Below are positions 46,959 to 59,109 of a DNA stretch of 64,000 bases, piece by piece; the first letter of the stretch is position 1, and each line of letters starts with the position of its first letter. The notes beneath the pieces were generated by a model, which had not been told where the DNA came from, did not search any database, and saw only the letters and a program-made list of their open reading frames with translations. Both the position numbers and the translations under genes were made by a program. Source of the stretch: Chrysoperla carnea (taxonomy: Eukaryota > Arthropoda > Insecta > Neuroptera > Chrysopidae); NCBI RefSeq assembly GCF_905475395.1, contig NC_058337.1, forward strand, positions 91,258,368-91,322,367, read 5' to 3'.

Positions 46959-47754
46959 AGGGAATAACAAAGCTTTAAAAAGAACAAATTTTCAATATGA
47001 TATTTTAATGCATAGCTTTAAAAAACACACAAATGTCAGTTTTTATTCTACGTGCTACACCTTCTCCTACCTATAATTGTATCAGTGAAGACGAAAAAAA
47101 AATACCCACCAATAATTAGTAGTGATTCATGCGAAATGTTATTTAGACCACAATACAAAATAGTCAGCATATGAATGGAAAAAACAAAATTTCTAAGTTT
47201 GAAGTACTAACCAATATTATTTCTACTTGAAAACAAATGCTCACGGATAATCATTCTATACCTTTTTTGTCTTCTTGTAACTAAACTTTGTTTTCCTATA
47301 ACTGCTATATTGAGAGGAATATTTGTCAAGTACCTCATAAAAAATTTGAGCAATTTTCGATAAAACCTAGATAAATTTACAGCTACCGGCTACGAATTTG
47401 TTTTTTAACTTGTAACAAGACTGTACCATAAAAATTAAAAAAAAAAAAAAAAAACAAAAAAAAAGAAGCTAAAAGAAGCGAAATGCCGTTCATATATTTC
47501 ATTCTAAAAGTGATTTTAATGCATTGTCCTGATAATGATACTTGCAGGACATTTGGAAATTTTCGATTAGAATTTTCGAGCCAATTACTTAACTTCTTAT
47601 TTTAGTTAATAAAGAGGTAAAAATTACAAACAAAAGCAAGAGCTGCGTTAAGTAAGCGGATTCCCTGTTAAAGATTTTAAAAAAACACATTTATAAAAAT
47701 TCTTGAACAAGTGAAAATTAAAAAATTTTTTAAAAATATCCGAAAAGTTTTTTG
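46959..47754. other. Non-coding stretch
   Basis: Holds an A-rich tract at about 47431-47465. No gene. Confidence 0.5.
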
Positions 47755-48012
47755 GGTACGGTATCCTAAGCTCGCACTTAATATTTAAGATTACTCTCGT
47801 TTAAAAAAATAAGATCTCGCCAATTTAAAGTTGTTTACGGAACCTTATACTTGAAGCATAGCTAAGAATACTCTCCATTAAATTACCTTTCAAACTAAAT
47901 TAAAAAATCAAAATCGGTTCATCCGTTGTGGCGCTACGATGCCACAGCCAGACGAGCAGATACGCACATAGCAGTCAAACATATAATACCCCTTTGTACG
48001 GGAGTTAAAAAT
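47755..48012 (-). repeat. Interspersed R repeat, copy 4
   Basis: Reverse orientation: AGAATACTCTCCATTAAATT, AATCAAAATCGGTTCATCCG and GCAGTCAAACATATAA match the complement of the R repeat at 31000 and 45333. The frame at 47926-48138 starts in it and is incidental. Confidence 0.65.
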
Positions 48013-48417
48013 TTAAAAATCGAATTATTATTAATGAGAAAAAAATCACCTTCTTGCTTAAAACTGATCAAAAAATACAAAAATATTATTTCTTTTGACA
48101 AAGCAATAGCTCCATTTCCTTCTGAGGAAATTCGCTAAAAATATATCAAATAACTTTTCTTCTGACATGAAAAATTCAACATATCTACCAAAGTATTCAA
48201 GCCCTAATAACTGGTAGCCCCGTCCAAAGTAGGTAATAGGTATTTATTTAATTTATTTTTACTAAAACTAAGATACTTAATTTTTTTTCAAAATTTAGTT
48301 CTGTTGCAAGTAAAAGTGCACTATTATACTGTCCCATTTTTGTTAAAATAATTTCCTTCATCCTGTAAATAAAATATTTCAAAATCAAAATAATCATTTT
48401 AAATATAATATTCAATT
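48013..48417. other. Non-coding stretch downstream of the zinc-finger gene
   Basis: AT-rich, nothing recognised. Confidence 0.5.
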
Positions 48418-48423
48418 TTTATT
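48418..48423 (-). terminator. Poly(A) signal of the zinc-finger gene
   Basis: TTTATT on the plus strand is AATAAA on the minus strand, about 190 bases past the zinc-finger stop codon. It is the nearest canonical signal noted. Confidence 0.5.
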
Positions 48424-48612
48424 TACAATAAATTTTTTAACATAAAATTTTATCTACAATTTTTTTATACATATTTTTTTAAATAGGTCCATGTGATTTA
48501 CAACAGTTAAAATTTTCGACTTACATATCAAATATTGCACATTTATATTTTTCTAGCTAAAAATTGTGAAAATCTAAGCTAAAACCTACGTGAAACGTTT
48601 TAAAAAGAATTT

Positions 48613-49779
48613 CTATTTACAAAAAACATTATTATACGTGCTATTTGTTGTTTGATGATGTACTGAACTACTTGAATTACGCGCCTTACGTGCTGGTAAC
48701 GTACTTGATGTAATCGGTAGTGTTGGATCTTCAATACCATCACCTTCTTTATCTTGATGCGCTGTCATGTGTCGTGTTAAATGGTGACGTTCGCGAAATG
48801 ATTCCGAACACACGGGACATTTTAATTTATCCTCTCGTCGTTTTTTCAATGAATCATTTGACATTTCATTTTTATGATGCGATCGCATATGGTAAACCAA
48901 ATCTGACGTCATACGAAAACTAATATTACATTTAGCACAAACATTTTGTGCAGGTAGTGATAACGCTGCAAATGTTGGCGGTAAAAGTGAATTCAAAATA
49001 GCCGCCGCTGGATTCGCTTGTAATTTCATTAGATCAGTTGCAACAGTTGGTGTTGGTGTTGTCGTTGAAGGTGACGTTGGGAACTTAATTAAGTCATTTG
49101 GTTGTGGGAAATGTTGTGGATGAAATGCATACGGTGACATATCACTTGACGACGGTCCACTAACACGGGTGGGTTGATACACTTGCGTTGAGTTACGTAA
49201 TTTTTGTGCTTGAAATAATTCGTAATTTGATTGTTCAATAAACACATTATTTCGATATGGTATTGGTATTGTATTTGGATGAAAAACTGGAGTATTTGTT
49301 GGTAACTTTGGTGAATAAATAATTGGTGGACTTGGACTTAATGAATGCTGATAGTTTAAATCAGGGCTATTTGATTGGCTTGGTGCATGCTGTGGTGAAC
49401 TTTGTGGTGTTGAATCTAATTTTACTTTGGTAAATGCACTTCTTTGTTCTGGAACTGTGGTGATACGGGGAACGCGTGGATCATCAAAAATTTGTTTTAA
49501 TGGTGGACTTACATTATATAAGCGTGGAGTTGTGACATGCGGTATAGGTGAAATTGTTGATAAACGATGTTGATATGTTGATTTAATTTCATGTTCTTCA
49601 TAATTTCTAATTGATTTTTTTGGTTTGACATGATCATCTTGCGATATTAAAAATGCCACATCAAAAGAACGTTTTGTTGTGTTTTTTGATGGTAAACTGG
49701 TCACCGGTGATGAATTACTTTCACTGGACGATGTTTGAATATCACTATTAATTATTGAATTTGGTACACTCATCGTCAT
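48613..49779 (-). CDS. Two-finger C2H2 zinc-finger protein, ZNF488/PRDM8-like
   Basis: Intronless, 388 residues. The first ATG after an in-frame TGA (49813-49815) is at 49777-49779, with A at -3; another ATG follows two codons later, so the start is secure to within two residues. Near the N-terminus is KRSFDVAFLI (residues 36-45), then RSAFTKV (113-119), a Ser/Pro-rich region (about 122-173) and an Ala/Leu stretch before the fingers. Finger 1 has C281, C284, H297, H301 and finger 2 has C321, C324, H337, H341, both C-x2-C-x12-H-x3-H, separated by a basic KKRRED linker. The finger sequences (SFRMTSDLVYHMRSHH and ESFRERHHLTRHM) and the N-terminal motif recall ZNF488 and the C-terminal part of PRDM8, nuclear transcriptional repressors of neural cells in vertebrates. 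No PR/SET domain is present. It probably binds DNA or a corepressor in the nucleus. The overlapping plus-strand frame at 48720-48923 is a shadow. Confidence 0.85.
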   Translation of the reverse strand: MTMSVPNSIINSDIQTSSSESNSSPVTSLPSKNTTKRSFDVAFLISQDDHVKPKKSIRNYEEHEIKSTYQHRLSTISPIPHVTTPRLYNVSPPLKQIFDDPRVPRITTVPEQRSAFTKVKLDSTPQSSPQHAPSQSNSPDLNYQHSLSPSPPIIYSPKLPTNTPVFHPNTIPIPYRNNVFIEQSNYELFQAQKLRNSTQVYQPTRVSGPSSSDMSPYAFHPQHFPQPNDLIKFPTSPSTTTPTPTVATDLMKLQANPAAAILNSLLPPTFAALSLPAQNVCAKCNISFRMTSDLVYHMRSHHKNEMSNDSLKKRREDKLKCPVCSESFRERHHLTRHMTAHQDKEGDGIEDPTLPITSSTLPARKARNSSSSVHHQTTNSTYNNVFCK

Positions 49780-49990
49780 TTTCGAAGCAAAAAAATAATT
49801 CACCAAAATATTTCACTTAAACACTTTAACTCTAAAACAGATACTAATAATTGTTCAATAATTTCGAAGATTGTATTGTCAAGAAGACATAAACGATCTG
49901 TATCGTTGAACGTTTCGAATACAATTGAACATATTTTCATAAAATATTTCGTAAGCTTAACGTAGAACACATATTGGTGCCAACCTTCTG
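49780..49990 (-). other. Probable 5' leader of the zinc-finger gene
   Basis: About 210 bases between the start codon and the TATA-like box, with an in-frame stop (49813-49815). No splice acceptor was needed to explain the gene. Confidence 0.45.
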
Positions 49991-50000
49991 TTTATATAAA
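49991..50000 (-). promoter_or_regulatory. TATA-like box upstream of the zinc-finger gene
   Basis: TTTATATAAA (palindromic) lies about 210 bases upstream of the ATG, which would place transcription start near 49960. No clear initiator motif was found. Confidence 0.35.
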
Positions 50001-50640
50001 ACCAACCCTCTAACAGTTAAAATAAATATGTGCACTATAATATTCGTATTATGTTAAATAAAGATAAATACATAAACTATGTAATGGAATAGATAAAGAT
50101 AGTTATATAGAATTGTTAGAAATTTACTAAGCGGAAAATATACCCTGTCACATTTTCATCATGTATATATGTTTGAGGGTATTGTATAAGGGGATGATAT
50201 TGCACCAATCATTGTTAAGGGTAGAGGCGTGGCAATAAAATACGGTGGGCCAATACGGTTTTCAATGTTTAGACTATGTTTTTCCAAGGTGTTTGTGTAT
50301 TTATATTTTATATGTACAACACTTTAAAACACTGTTTTATGCTATTTAACTTGTTCAATATATTAAATAATTTTTGTTTGTTTTCCATTTATTTAGTTTT
50401 TATTTTTAATTACAGAATAATTGTTTTTTAATTTTAAAATAATGCTTTTTTGTGTTAAAAAAATTTTTATTTTTCAATAAAATTAAATTTGGAACACTAT
50501 AAAATTATTTTGAAAGGCTGCAAAATAAAAATGTAATTGTACGTACTCAGACTTTGAATGGAAAAATTGATAATACTACTTGCTGTTAGGAAAAATGCAC
50601 GTTAATTAAGGAATATGCATTATGTCAAACTTTATAAAAG
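50001..50640. other. Non-coding stretch
   Basis: AT-rich, nothing recognised. Confidence 0.5.
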
Positions 50641-50710
50641 GAAGGATTTGGAAGCCCTTGATATTCAAATTCAGAAATGCACATCACATTCACTGAAATG
50701 GATTTATTTT
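50641..50710 (+). CDS. Possible small internal exon
   Basis: Follows AG at 50639-50640 and precedes a GTAAAG donor at 50711. The 70-nt segment is open in phase 2 to 0 and reads KDLEALDIQIQKCTSHSLKW then IYF. The pyrimidine tract is poor, and the frame can also run from an ATG at 50615 to a TGA at 50798 (61 residues). The phase matches the end of the signal-peptide exon at 44607 and the start of the exon at 52277. This is inference, and no family is recognised. Confidence 0.25.
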
Positions 50711-52276
50711 GTAAAGTCCTCCCCAAAAACAATTCTCCCATCAAGGTGCGCGAAAGTAAAAAATATCGTCTCCAATTTAATGGGCAATCAAGTTACCTGA
50801 AAGAACTGACAGAATAAAACAGAGGCATCAGACTTTATTTTCATTCTTAAATTGGCTCTTCATAATCAAAATAGAATAAAGACTTCTCCATAGTCATTTC
50901 AGCTTATGGATATTATGATAGATATAAACTAAAGTTTTAAGGAAACCATTTTTTAATTTTAAACGTCCCCTTTGAGCAAACAGTATTTAAACTCGCCATC
51001 TTGTTTCTTTGTGAACATGAATACTTTTTATCAACTCGGAAAAGACAGGGCTGTGCCCGTTGACTGAGGAATTTTTTATATAACTATTTATTAAACTAAA
51101 TGGATCTAACAGAGAATAAAGCATTTATGACTTCCTATTTTCAAAAAGTTTTAATTATTTATGTAATTTACTTTAGTAGTTGGTCTTCTGACTGCTCCGT
51201 CTTCTGCAACAAATTTTGTAATCAAAATATCGTATAAATTAATGTAAATATTGAAAAGTTTACACAGAACTTATTGATTCAAATAAAACTAAAAACTATG
51301 CTACTATTCGCCTATTCGCAAACAGGAACTCGAAAATACAACACATCATCCAATAATGCGGCAGTGACATAAAGATTATACCTAGTTCGATTTTATGGCC
51401 TAAAAACAATTAATGGATTTTAAAGTTACAGAATCATAAAAATTCAATTTTAGAGCTGAAAAATAAAAAATGTTCTTCTAATTCTAGCCTCATGGAAAGT
51501 CATCTTTCCCAGTGAATTCTTAAAATCTGATGCTAATATTAATCGTACCGAGTGAAATTAAGAGCAAAAATCTGGAAAATTACAAATTTAATTAATTTAA
51601 AAAAATTTCCAAAATATAAAAAGAAATTTAAATAAAAATTTCCTTTTAGATTTTCATTTCCCTTAGAAATTATAATAACACATTTTTATATTCATATTTT
51701 AGAAAAATTAATTTGCCAAATTATATTCTAGTTATTACACTTAGAAACAAATATTTATCTTCTATTTGATTTTTTCATGCCAAGTAAATGTTCCAATAGT
51801 TTTTGATGATATTGTAACAAGAATGATCAAATTGTAAAGAAGAACTATTTTTCATTGTTTTTTTGTTTCCACAAAATATTTAACTACACCTGATAGAACT
51901 GTTCTCCTCCATTTCAAGAACTCATTTCAAAATCGAAGAATGTATAATTTTCAAAACAGTATAATTCGTGTAATACTATAGCATAACTTAATGCTTAAAG
52001 CAATAAACCGAATTTTTAGATGCTGTTTTGCATTTTGAAAAAGCTTGCAAATTGAATGTTAACAGTGTTGTTAATATAACAGAATTGGATAGGAGTTAAA
52101 ATTCTCAGTTGCTTCTGTCGGTAGATTTAAGCAATAATAGAAAAGTGTCCCTTACTCACATAACAAATCTTGTTTTTCCAATATCCAAACCACGAAGTCG
52201 TATGTTTTGAAAGTAAAAAAAAATTATTTTTAAAAATTTTGTAGTACTTATTTCTGATATTAATATGATTTTTTAG
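50711..52276. other. Non-coding stretch
   Basis: No supported gene or repeat. Confidence 0.45.
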
Positions 52277-52384
52277 CATGGGGGTCAATCGAATTTGTGG
52301 TTTGAATTATCGACGAAACAAGACTTGGGAGGCAGAAGACGGGGCAGCAACAAAAATAATTTAAATTCGCCAAATCATTTTAAT
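52277..52384 (+). CDS. Unrecognised exon candidate
   Basis: An acceptor (TATGATTTTTTAG) ends at 52276, and a frame of phase 0 runs 36 codons to a weak donor GTAAAA at 52385. It reads HGGQSNLWFELSTKQDLGGR then RGSNKNNLNSPNHFN, hydrophilic and protein-like, with GC above background. Without splicing the frame continues 15 hydrophobic codons to a TAA at 52430-52432, so it could also be a terminal exon. I do not recognise the family. Confidence 0.35.
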
Positions 52385-52773
52385 GTAAAATATATTATGT
52401 TTACAAATTGGCTTTGGATTCTGATATTGTAAATTGATGTATTTATAAAATATTTATCCTTACTCCAATTCAATTATTTTTCATCAATTTTTTAAACGCT
52501 TATAATTCAATCACAATACTATTAAAAAAAATATGAATCAGAAATGAAAACACACGGCTATGCACTTAAAATTAAAAAACAAAATTCAATAATGATATAT
52601 CCATTCGAATAAATTGTATCATCAATTTTATAAATGATTTGTTAAATATTAATAACGTCTGTTTAAAAAAAAAATACTCAGGGAATGATTTTGCAATTTT
52701 TATATGAAAAACAATCTTTCATTTTCACTGAATATTAAATTACATATTTCAATCTATGCTTTTTGATGATTTG
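52385..52773. other. Non-coding stretch
   Basis: AT-rich. Nothing recognised beyond the possible read-through of the exon candidate. Confidence 0.45.
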
Positions 52774-52904
52774 TATACCATGTATATATGAAATATACAT
52801 AGTATATTAAGTTTAGTCCCAAGTTGAACGCATAAAAATATTGATGCTACGGAAAAAATTTTGACATAGGTGTTCATAAATTCACCTAATTAGTCCATGT
52901 CCGG

Positions 52905-52968
<64 letters not shown>

Positions 52969-53388
52969 ATGTCTGTCTGTATGTCCGTCTGTCTGTCCGT
53001 CTGCCTGTCTGTCAACACGATAACTCAAAAACGAAAAGAGATATCAAATTTTTATAGCGTGCTTAGGACGTAAAACGTGAGGTCGAGTTCGTAAATGAGC
53101 AACATGGGTCAACTGGGTCTTGTAAACGGCTAAAGATAGAACAAAAGTTTAAATGTAAAAGAATAAACAACTTTTGTTTGAAATATTTTTTCGTAAACAT
53201 CACTGTTTATCCGTATTATCATTGTTTATCAGGGCGCAAATTAGGCGTAAATTGTATAGTAGGCATTATATAGGAATATCGGTAATGTATACGTGACATG
53301 TATAGGTATATGTGTAATGTGGTAATCAACACTGTCCATGCATGGTATTTCAACAACTAACTCAGTCATTTGTTTGTTTTTACTTGTT
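52774..53388 (+). repeat. Interspersed T repeat copy with expanded TCTG array
   Basis: TATACCATGTATATATGAAA at the tip, GTCCCAAGTTGAACGC (three bases lost), and the GGTATTTCAACAACTAACTC to TTTTTACTTGTT end. The internal GTCC-rich run has become the array described separately. Confidence 0.9.
52906..53013. repeat. (TCTG)n microsatellite inside the T repeat
   Basis: About 108 bp of GTCT units with a few ATGT and CCGT variants, at the position where other T copies carry a ~12-bp CCGTCCGTCCGTC run. Confidence 0.95.
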
Positions 53389-53714
53389 AATAATGGATTT
53401 TTTCTTAAGTTATATTTGATTATAATATTTTGATGTGTAAGATTATCTTCAAATTCAATAAAATGTAAGTTTTTTTTAGAAACTTTTTTAAGACTTGAAT
53501 GCAAACTTCGACCATTATTAGTATGAAATAAATGAAATATATACAAAAATATTATGCGTAGGACACTGGGTTCCGTGGTTCGTATCCACTTGAGGTTTTC
53601 ATAGTAAAATTTTCAGTAAAAAAGAGATCTCTTCATGATGAAAATGTTAGCAGTCAATCACCAAATGTGTAAAGTGCAGTAGGGAACTTCTTGATACCTG
53701 TATTTATTTAAAAA
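53389..53714. other. Spacer between two T copies
   Basis: No gene. The two T copies on either side are in opposite orientation. Confidence 0.5.
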
Positions 53715-54244
53715 TAAGTGAAAACAAACAAGCGACTGAGTTAATTGATAAAATACCATGCATAGACAGTGTTGATTACTCTATCACATTACACATACAT
53801 AGATGTCACCCATACATAACTGATATTCCCATATTAATACATACTATACAATTTACGCCTAATTTGCACCCTCGCGGGTAAACAGTGATGTTTACGAAAA
53901 AAAATTCAAACAAAAGTTGTTTATTTTTGGATAAGAACCATTTTTATATTTAAACTTTTGTTCTATCTCTAACGGTTTACAAGATGGATCCTACGGAAAC
54001 AAGATCCAATTGACCTATGTTGCTCATTTACGAACTCGACCTCACTTTCAGGTCTGTATCTTTTTGCGTTTTTGAGTTATCGTGCTCACAGACGGACGGA
54101 CGGACAGACAACCGAAAATGGACTAGTTAAGTGATTTTATGAACACCTACACCAAAATTTTCTGCGTAGCATCAATATTTTTAAGCGTTACAAACTTGGG
54201 ACTAAACTTAGTATACCTTGCATATTACATATATGAATGGTATA
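53715..54244 (-). repeat. Interspersed T repeat copy, reverse orientation
   Basis: The complement of the family: AAGTGAAAACAAACAAGCGA at the left, GACGGACGGACGGACAGACA inside, and CAAACTTGGGACTAAACTTA near the right tip. Confidence 0.9.
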
Positions 54245-55250
54245 ATTGGTTGTTTGGATTATGAAGACAAAAAGAGTTAAATAAATTTTGCTGTTCATTT
54301 TCAACATTTCCCCCAGATAGCACTTTGAAATTTTTCTTAATTTAGCTCATTTGATTCGACATCTTTCGATGATCAAACGAAATGAAAATGGAGGGAACTT
54401 TTGTGGTTCCTAAAGTTACCTAATATATGTTATTCTCTTAGCAAATTTCTGTCAGTGGCCTTAAGAAAATTTTTTCTGAACATCTTTCACGAATCACACA
54501 TTTAAATCAGACAAATTGACAATGAATACGAAATTAATATCGACAATCAACATATTGGTATTCTTCAATACACATAATAACACATATGTAGAAGGACCTT
54601 ATCTTTTTCAGCAAGCAATACGATATTATCAGAAAAATAACCCCCTGGTGGTATAAACTAGAGTAACCTCAATCGAACATATTTTAATTAAATGAAATGT
54701 ACGCAAAAATTTATTCACTAACTTTATCCAAACCCTTGATTATAATAAACATCACTATAACCCATATACAATATATGCGTAGGGTAAAGTATTGTACCGT
54801 GTATGCATTATTACCGTGAACAATTAGATTCTTGAAAGATATTGCTATAAACAAGGCAGCAATATTGTAAGGATGAAGTTTACTGTCAATATGCCTTTAT
54901 TTTCATATGAAATCAAAATAAAATTTTCGGCCCTTAAAATTTTATTTATTTATGTTACTATTGTGTTTTTGAGTAATCGCTGTTATGATAAAGGGCCGCA
55001 TCTCCAAAAGTGTAGTTTTCCTTAGGCTATTTTCGACTCTGTATCATATAGAGTTGCTCAATAAGATGTTATCACGTCCATGAGATGAGGTAACATCTTT
55101 CAAGACGGCATATCTCTCATTAAGGAAGTAGTATTTTACTGAATAATCGTACAACGATTTAGAGATTAACCGTACAATGATTAAGAGATAAAAACTATTT
55201 TTTTGAGTGAACTGAATATTAAAACTGTCAAAAAATTCAAAGTACTTAAG
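54245..55250. other. Non-coding stretch
   Basis: A 42-nt acceptor/donor-bounded frame near 54612 (QAIRYYQKNNPLV) is too short to support. No other feature. Confidence 0.45.
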
Positions 55251-55937
55251 AACAAGTGAAAAAAAACAATTGACTGAGTTAACTGTGGAAATACCCTGTA
55301 TAGACCTGATGTTGAATATCAATGCTTGCATTATTTTGAATAAATTAGAAATGTTTAAAAAACCAACACATTTATGAAAACAAATTGTACTACTTTTCAA
55401 ATACTTTTGGAAGTATTATCGAGAAAACTTTTTTCGTTTTTCAAAAATTGATCACAAGACTGTCTAATTAGAATCTTATACTTTTGGAGAAAATGATCTG
55501 TTATAGTTAAAAAATATTAAAACTTAAAAAATTATTATACTTCAAAATATCTTTTATAGTTTTGGAGAAAATGGGCACAAAGCTCACGGGGGCAAAAAAC
55601 GGTGATATTTACTAAAAAATATTTCAAACAAAATTTGTTTATTTGATTGCACGGAACATTCTTTACATTTAAACTTTTGTTCTATCTCGTTTAAACGGTT
55701 TTAAATAAATTCATTTAAACGGTTTTGGAGATGGGTCCTTTGGACTCAAGACTCAATTGACCTCTGTTCCTCATTTACGAACTTAGACTCACTTTTTACG
55801 TCCTGAGAACGGACAGGCGGGAGTGGACTAATTAAGTGAACATCTGTTCCAAGATTTTGTTCGTATCCCCAATTTTAAACGCTACACATTTGGGTCTAAA
55901 ATTAGTATACCTTCTTATGTATTTCATATATACAGGA
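55251..55937 (-). repeat. Interspersed T repeat, long diverged copy
   Basis: AACAAGTGAAAAAAAACAAT at the left, TTTTGTTCTATCTCG inside, GGGTCCTTTGGACTC at the hairpin, and ATTTCATATATACAGGA at the right, directly followed by MITE copy D. The 118-residue minus-strand frame at 55044-55400 partly overlaps it and is not supported as a gene. Confidence 0.8.
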
Positions 55938-56329
55938 TATTCGTTGTGTGCGTAGTCATGGTAGGGGACAATAAAATCGATGCCAGCGCTTTAAGTGAAA
56001 AATTTTGGAGTTAAAGGGGGCTGTTATGACTAATTTGCAATTCTTTACATGTTAATGTAATAGAAATGTCAAATTAAAATTATTGAAAAACACTAACTAA
56101 TTAAACTTAATGCATTAAAAATTATGAAAATAAGAAATCAAATTGAACAAATATTATTTTTCAAATGTATATTATCATAATTATTTATTTAAATTTGTGA
56201 GACAATAATAATAAATTTTAAATGTAAGTCTTAAATGCAATCCATCCAATTATATATGCATCCATACAATTCTATAATTAAAGTAGTGTATCGTTACCAT
56301 GGAAACGAAACTCACGCACGGAGCGAATA
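55938..56329 (+). mobile_element. MITE-like element, copy D
   Basis: 392 bp, TATTCGTTGTGTGCGTAGTC to CGCACGGAGCGAATA, slightly more diverged than copies A to C. It is inserted at the 5' tip of a T repeat. Confidence 0.85.
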
Positions 56330-57735
56330 ATAACATTGCTATCATAGGAGACTATTAATGTTGTTATATTTAAAAAAAATTATTTTAAAAAACGTATAAA
56401 TATAAATGATGATCTCAGGTACGGACACTCTCCCATGTATAGTAAAAAATCTTGGTACAATTGGATTTGACTACACAGTCTATTGAGTGCACTAGTTTTC
56501 TATTCATCAAAATAAAAATTTGAACAGATGTCCAAAAGCCACCACCATAATCATAAATGTACTCTGGATTTATACATTATAGTAAATGGTATATGGTTTT
56601 TAAATAGGCAGGTTCTATTTAGTGTGTGACATATGGTCCTTTATGTGTATATGTTACGTACAATACCTTTTAAATAAAATGCTATTTAGGTATTAAAAAC
56701 TTATTTGTACACTGTTTTTTCTGGCAAGCTAACTTTTATAATATTTTGGATGGATTATTAATGTTTCAAATGATTAACATAAGTCTAACTATAAATATAC
56801 CTATAATATTACGTATGTATGTAGTAACATAAAATTACAATAATTAAAAAGCAAGTGTTACAAGGTGAGCCAAAAAACAGATATATGGGAGACTTAAAAC
56901 CAATTTTAAAAATTATATTATTATTATTTTTAAAAATTATCAAATAATAGTATTAAAAGAAATTAATGAAATGTTTCCAACAAGTTAAATTAAATGAAAG
57001 AAAAAAAAAATTCTGTCTGTGAAAATTCAAAAATATGTATTAACAAATGAAAACAAACAATTGACTGAGTTACCTTCTTAACAACTGTGTATAGAAAGTG
57101 ATGAATGTCAGTGCTTCCATTCCTTGTTTTTCAATGAAAAGAGCTTAAAAAAACGAACACAATTTTAGCAGCCTTTCAGGCGCCATTTATTTGGTTTTCG
57201 AAAATTTCGATTTTTGTTGCAAATTTTTTCTAGAATTCGTTTTCGTTTTTCAAGAATGTTGCAGAAGACCGCTAGTTAATGTTATTTTTATTTTCACAAG
57301 CATCATGTGCATATATATCTTGGACGTGGCCAGAGGATGAATCATACATGAAATAATTTTTTATTTTTTCGAAACTGTTGAACCTTTTAGTCATATTGAC
57401 ATTAAATTCAGGTTAAAATATTAATCGAAATAAAGTGTGAAATTAACGATTGAAATAAGACTAAAGATTTGGAGGTACTTTGAATCCGAGGCTTAAGCAT
57501 AGGCTGCACTGTTTTATGAACGGGATAAAAGGTTAATCTAATTCATTATATTTAAAACCTTTTTAATGTTTTTTGAGAAGAAGGTATGTATCGCATAAAA
57601 ATCAAATCAATTTTTTAAAATATTTTTGAAGAAAGTTGAATCGTCCAGGAATGCGGGCAAATAACTATAATAGGATATACAATATATTATAGTTGCTTCT
57701 TGCAACGTGAAAAGTGTTGAAAAATTAAAAATACA
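56330..57735. other. Non-coding stretch with a T-repeat fragment
   Basis: A fragment of the T repeat 3' end lies at about 57045-57260 in minus orientation (GAAAACAAACAATTGACTGA). Otherwise unrecognised. Confidence 0.5.
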
Positions 57736-58175
57736 TCTCTATATATTATAAATGCGAAAGTAAGCATGCTTGTTTGTTTGTTTGTTTGTTACGCTTTCAC
57801 GCTAAAACTAGCGAATGGTTTTTAATGAAACTGTACAGCAATATAGCTGATATATCAGAATAACGCATGAACTATAATTTATAAAGATATATTAATAAAA
57901 AATTTAAAAATTAATTTAATTTGACATTTAACATTACCATAAATTCCAGATTTCTGTAAAAATAGTCAATATAAAATATTTCACAGCCATCTTCTCTGAT
58001 ATTCTCAAAGATTAATTACTATTATACATTTAAAAAAAAGAAAACCATACATATATTTTACCTGTGTAAAACAATCCTTACCATTATTTCGAGTGGTATA
58101 GAAAGGGGATTAGCGAGAGCAATCTTTATCAATCTTTATTTTTAGACCCAACGAAGCGGGTGAGTATCCATCTAG
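57736..58175 (+). mobile_element. Non-autonomous Helitron-like element H4
   Basis: Starts TCTCTATATATTATAAATGC after an A, with TTGTTTGTTACGCTTTCACG inside, and ends ACCCAACGAAGCGGGT (4-bp stem) then CTAG before a T. It is the same family as H2 and H6 but carries no MITE. Confidence 0.8.
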
Positions 58176-59109
58176 TAATACATATTTATGTGTATTTATG
58201 ACCGCACTAACACGTTATCCATTAAACGGTGTTAATAAACCGGTGTTACCGGTGTTGTAATGGACTTGTGCAAATTTACAAATACGCGTTAACTTTTGTG
58301 CGGACGTCCAAAAGAAAGCGTATCTTTATTCTGAAGATATTAAGAAATAGAAAATGTATGAAAAATAAACGTAGATACGCGTGAGCTTAATTAATACAAC
58401 CTTATTTTGGTGTCGCTAAGAGAGTATATTCCAAACTAAAAATATTATCGAACCGACAAAGAACAATGTCTTTTTGATTTGAAATCATAGCACCCATCCC
58501 CCTAACTCATTCATTCATATTGTCATTTATTGTGTTAGCTTGTAAAAAATATATAATGAATGAAATGTACAATATAAATGTATTCACTTGGGGGATTATA
58601 TGGCTTTATTTAGAGACGACAAGTGTCACATATGGTCAAAAAGTTAAGCAATCATTATATTGTATTATCATTATTTATGCGTAAATTTCATATTTATTTG
58701 AAATCAAAATATTTAGAATAGAACGTTGATGATTATTAAAATCAATCAAAATCAATTTTGGCTTGATTAGTTTTTAAATAATCACGTGCTTTTAACCGAA
58801 AAACATATTTTGTTTGAAAATTACTGAAAAATAGCAAACAAAGTTTGTCGCAAATATACAGCGTTTTGGGGAGGTCTGGTATGGTGTCAGTTTGAAATCC
58901 GTCTCAAAAATATGGCATATTGATTTTTATGGAAAAATATCTAAGGAAAGTGATGAGTTTACAAAAATATAATATATAGAAAATAAAATAGTGTCTGCAA
59001 CAACTTCTGTTATGAGTCCTTTGACTACGATATCGTTTTCTCATCAATTATTAAACTATTCGACCTATTAGCAAGTAAAGTGAAAAATTACTACAGGTGG
59101 AGTAGACTG
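58176..59109. other. Non-coding stretch
   Basis: A small repetitive patch near 58226-58262 (AAACCGGTGTTACCGGTGTTG). No gene. Confidence 0.45.

Noticed and set aside
47431..47465. A-rich tract as a retrotransposon poly(A) tail
   Set aside because: No element body or target duplication was found beside it.
49780..49806. Nine-codon N-terminal extension of the zinc-finger protein
   Set aside because: The extended frame would start with TTG, not ATG; the first ATG is at 49777-49779.
55044..55400. 118-residue minus-strand frame
   Set aside because: Overlaps the right part of a diverged T repeat and has I/F/S-rich chance composition.
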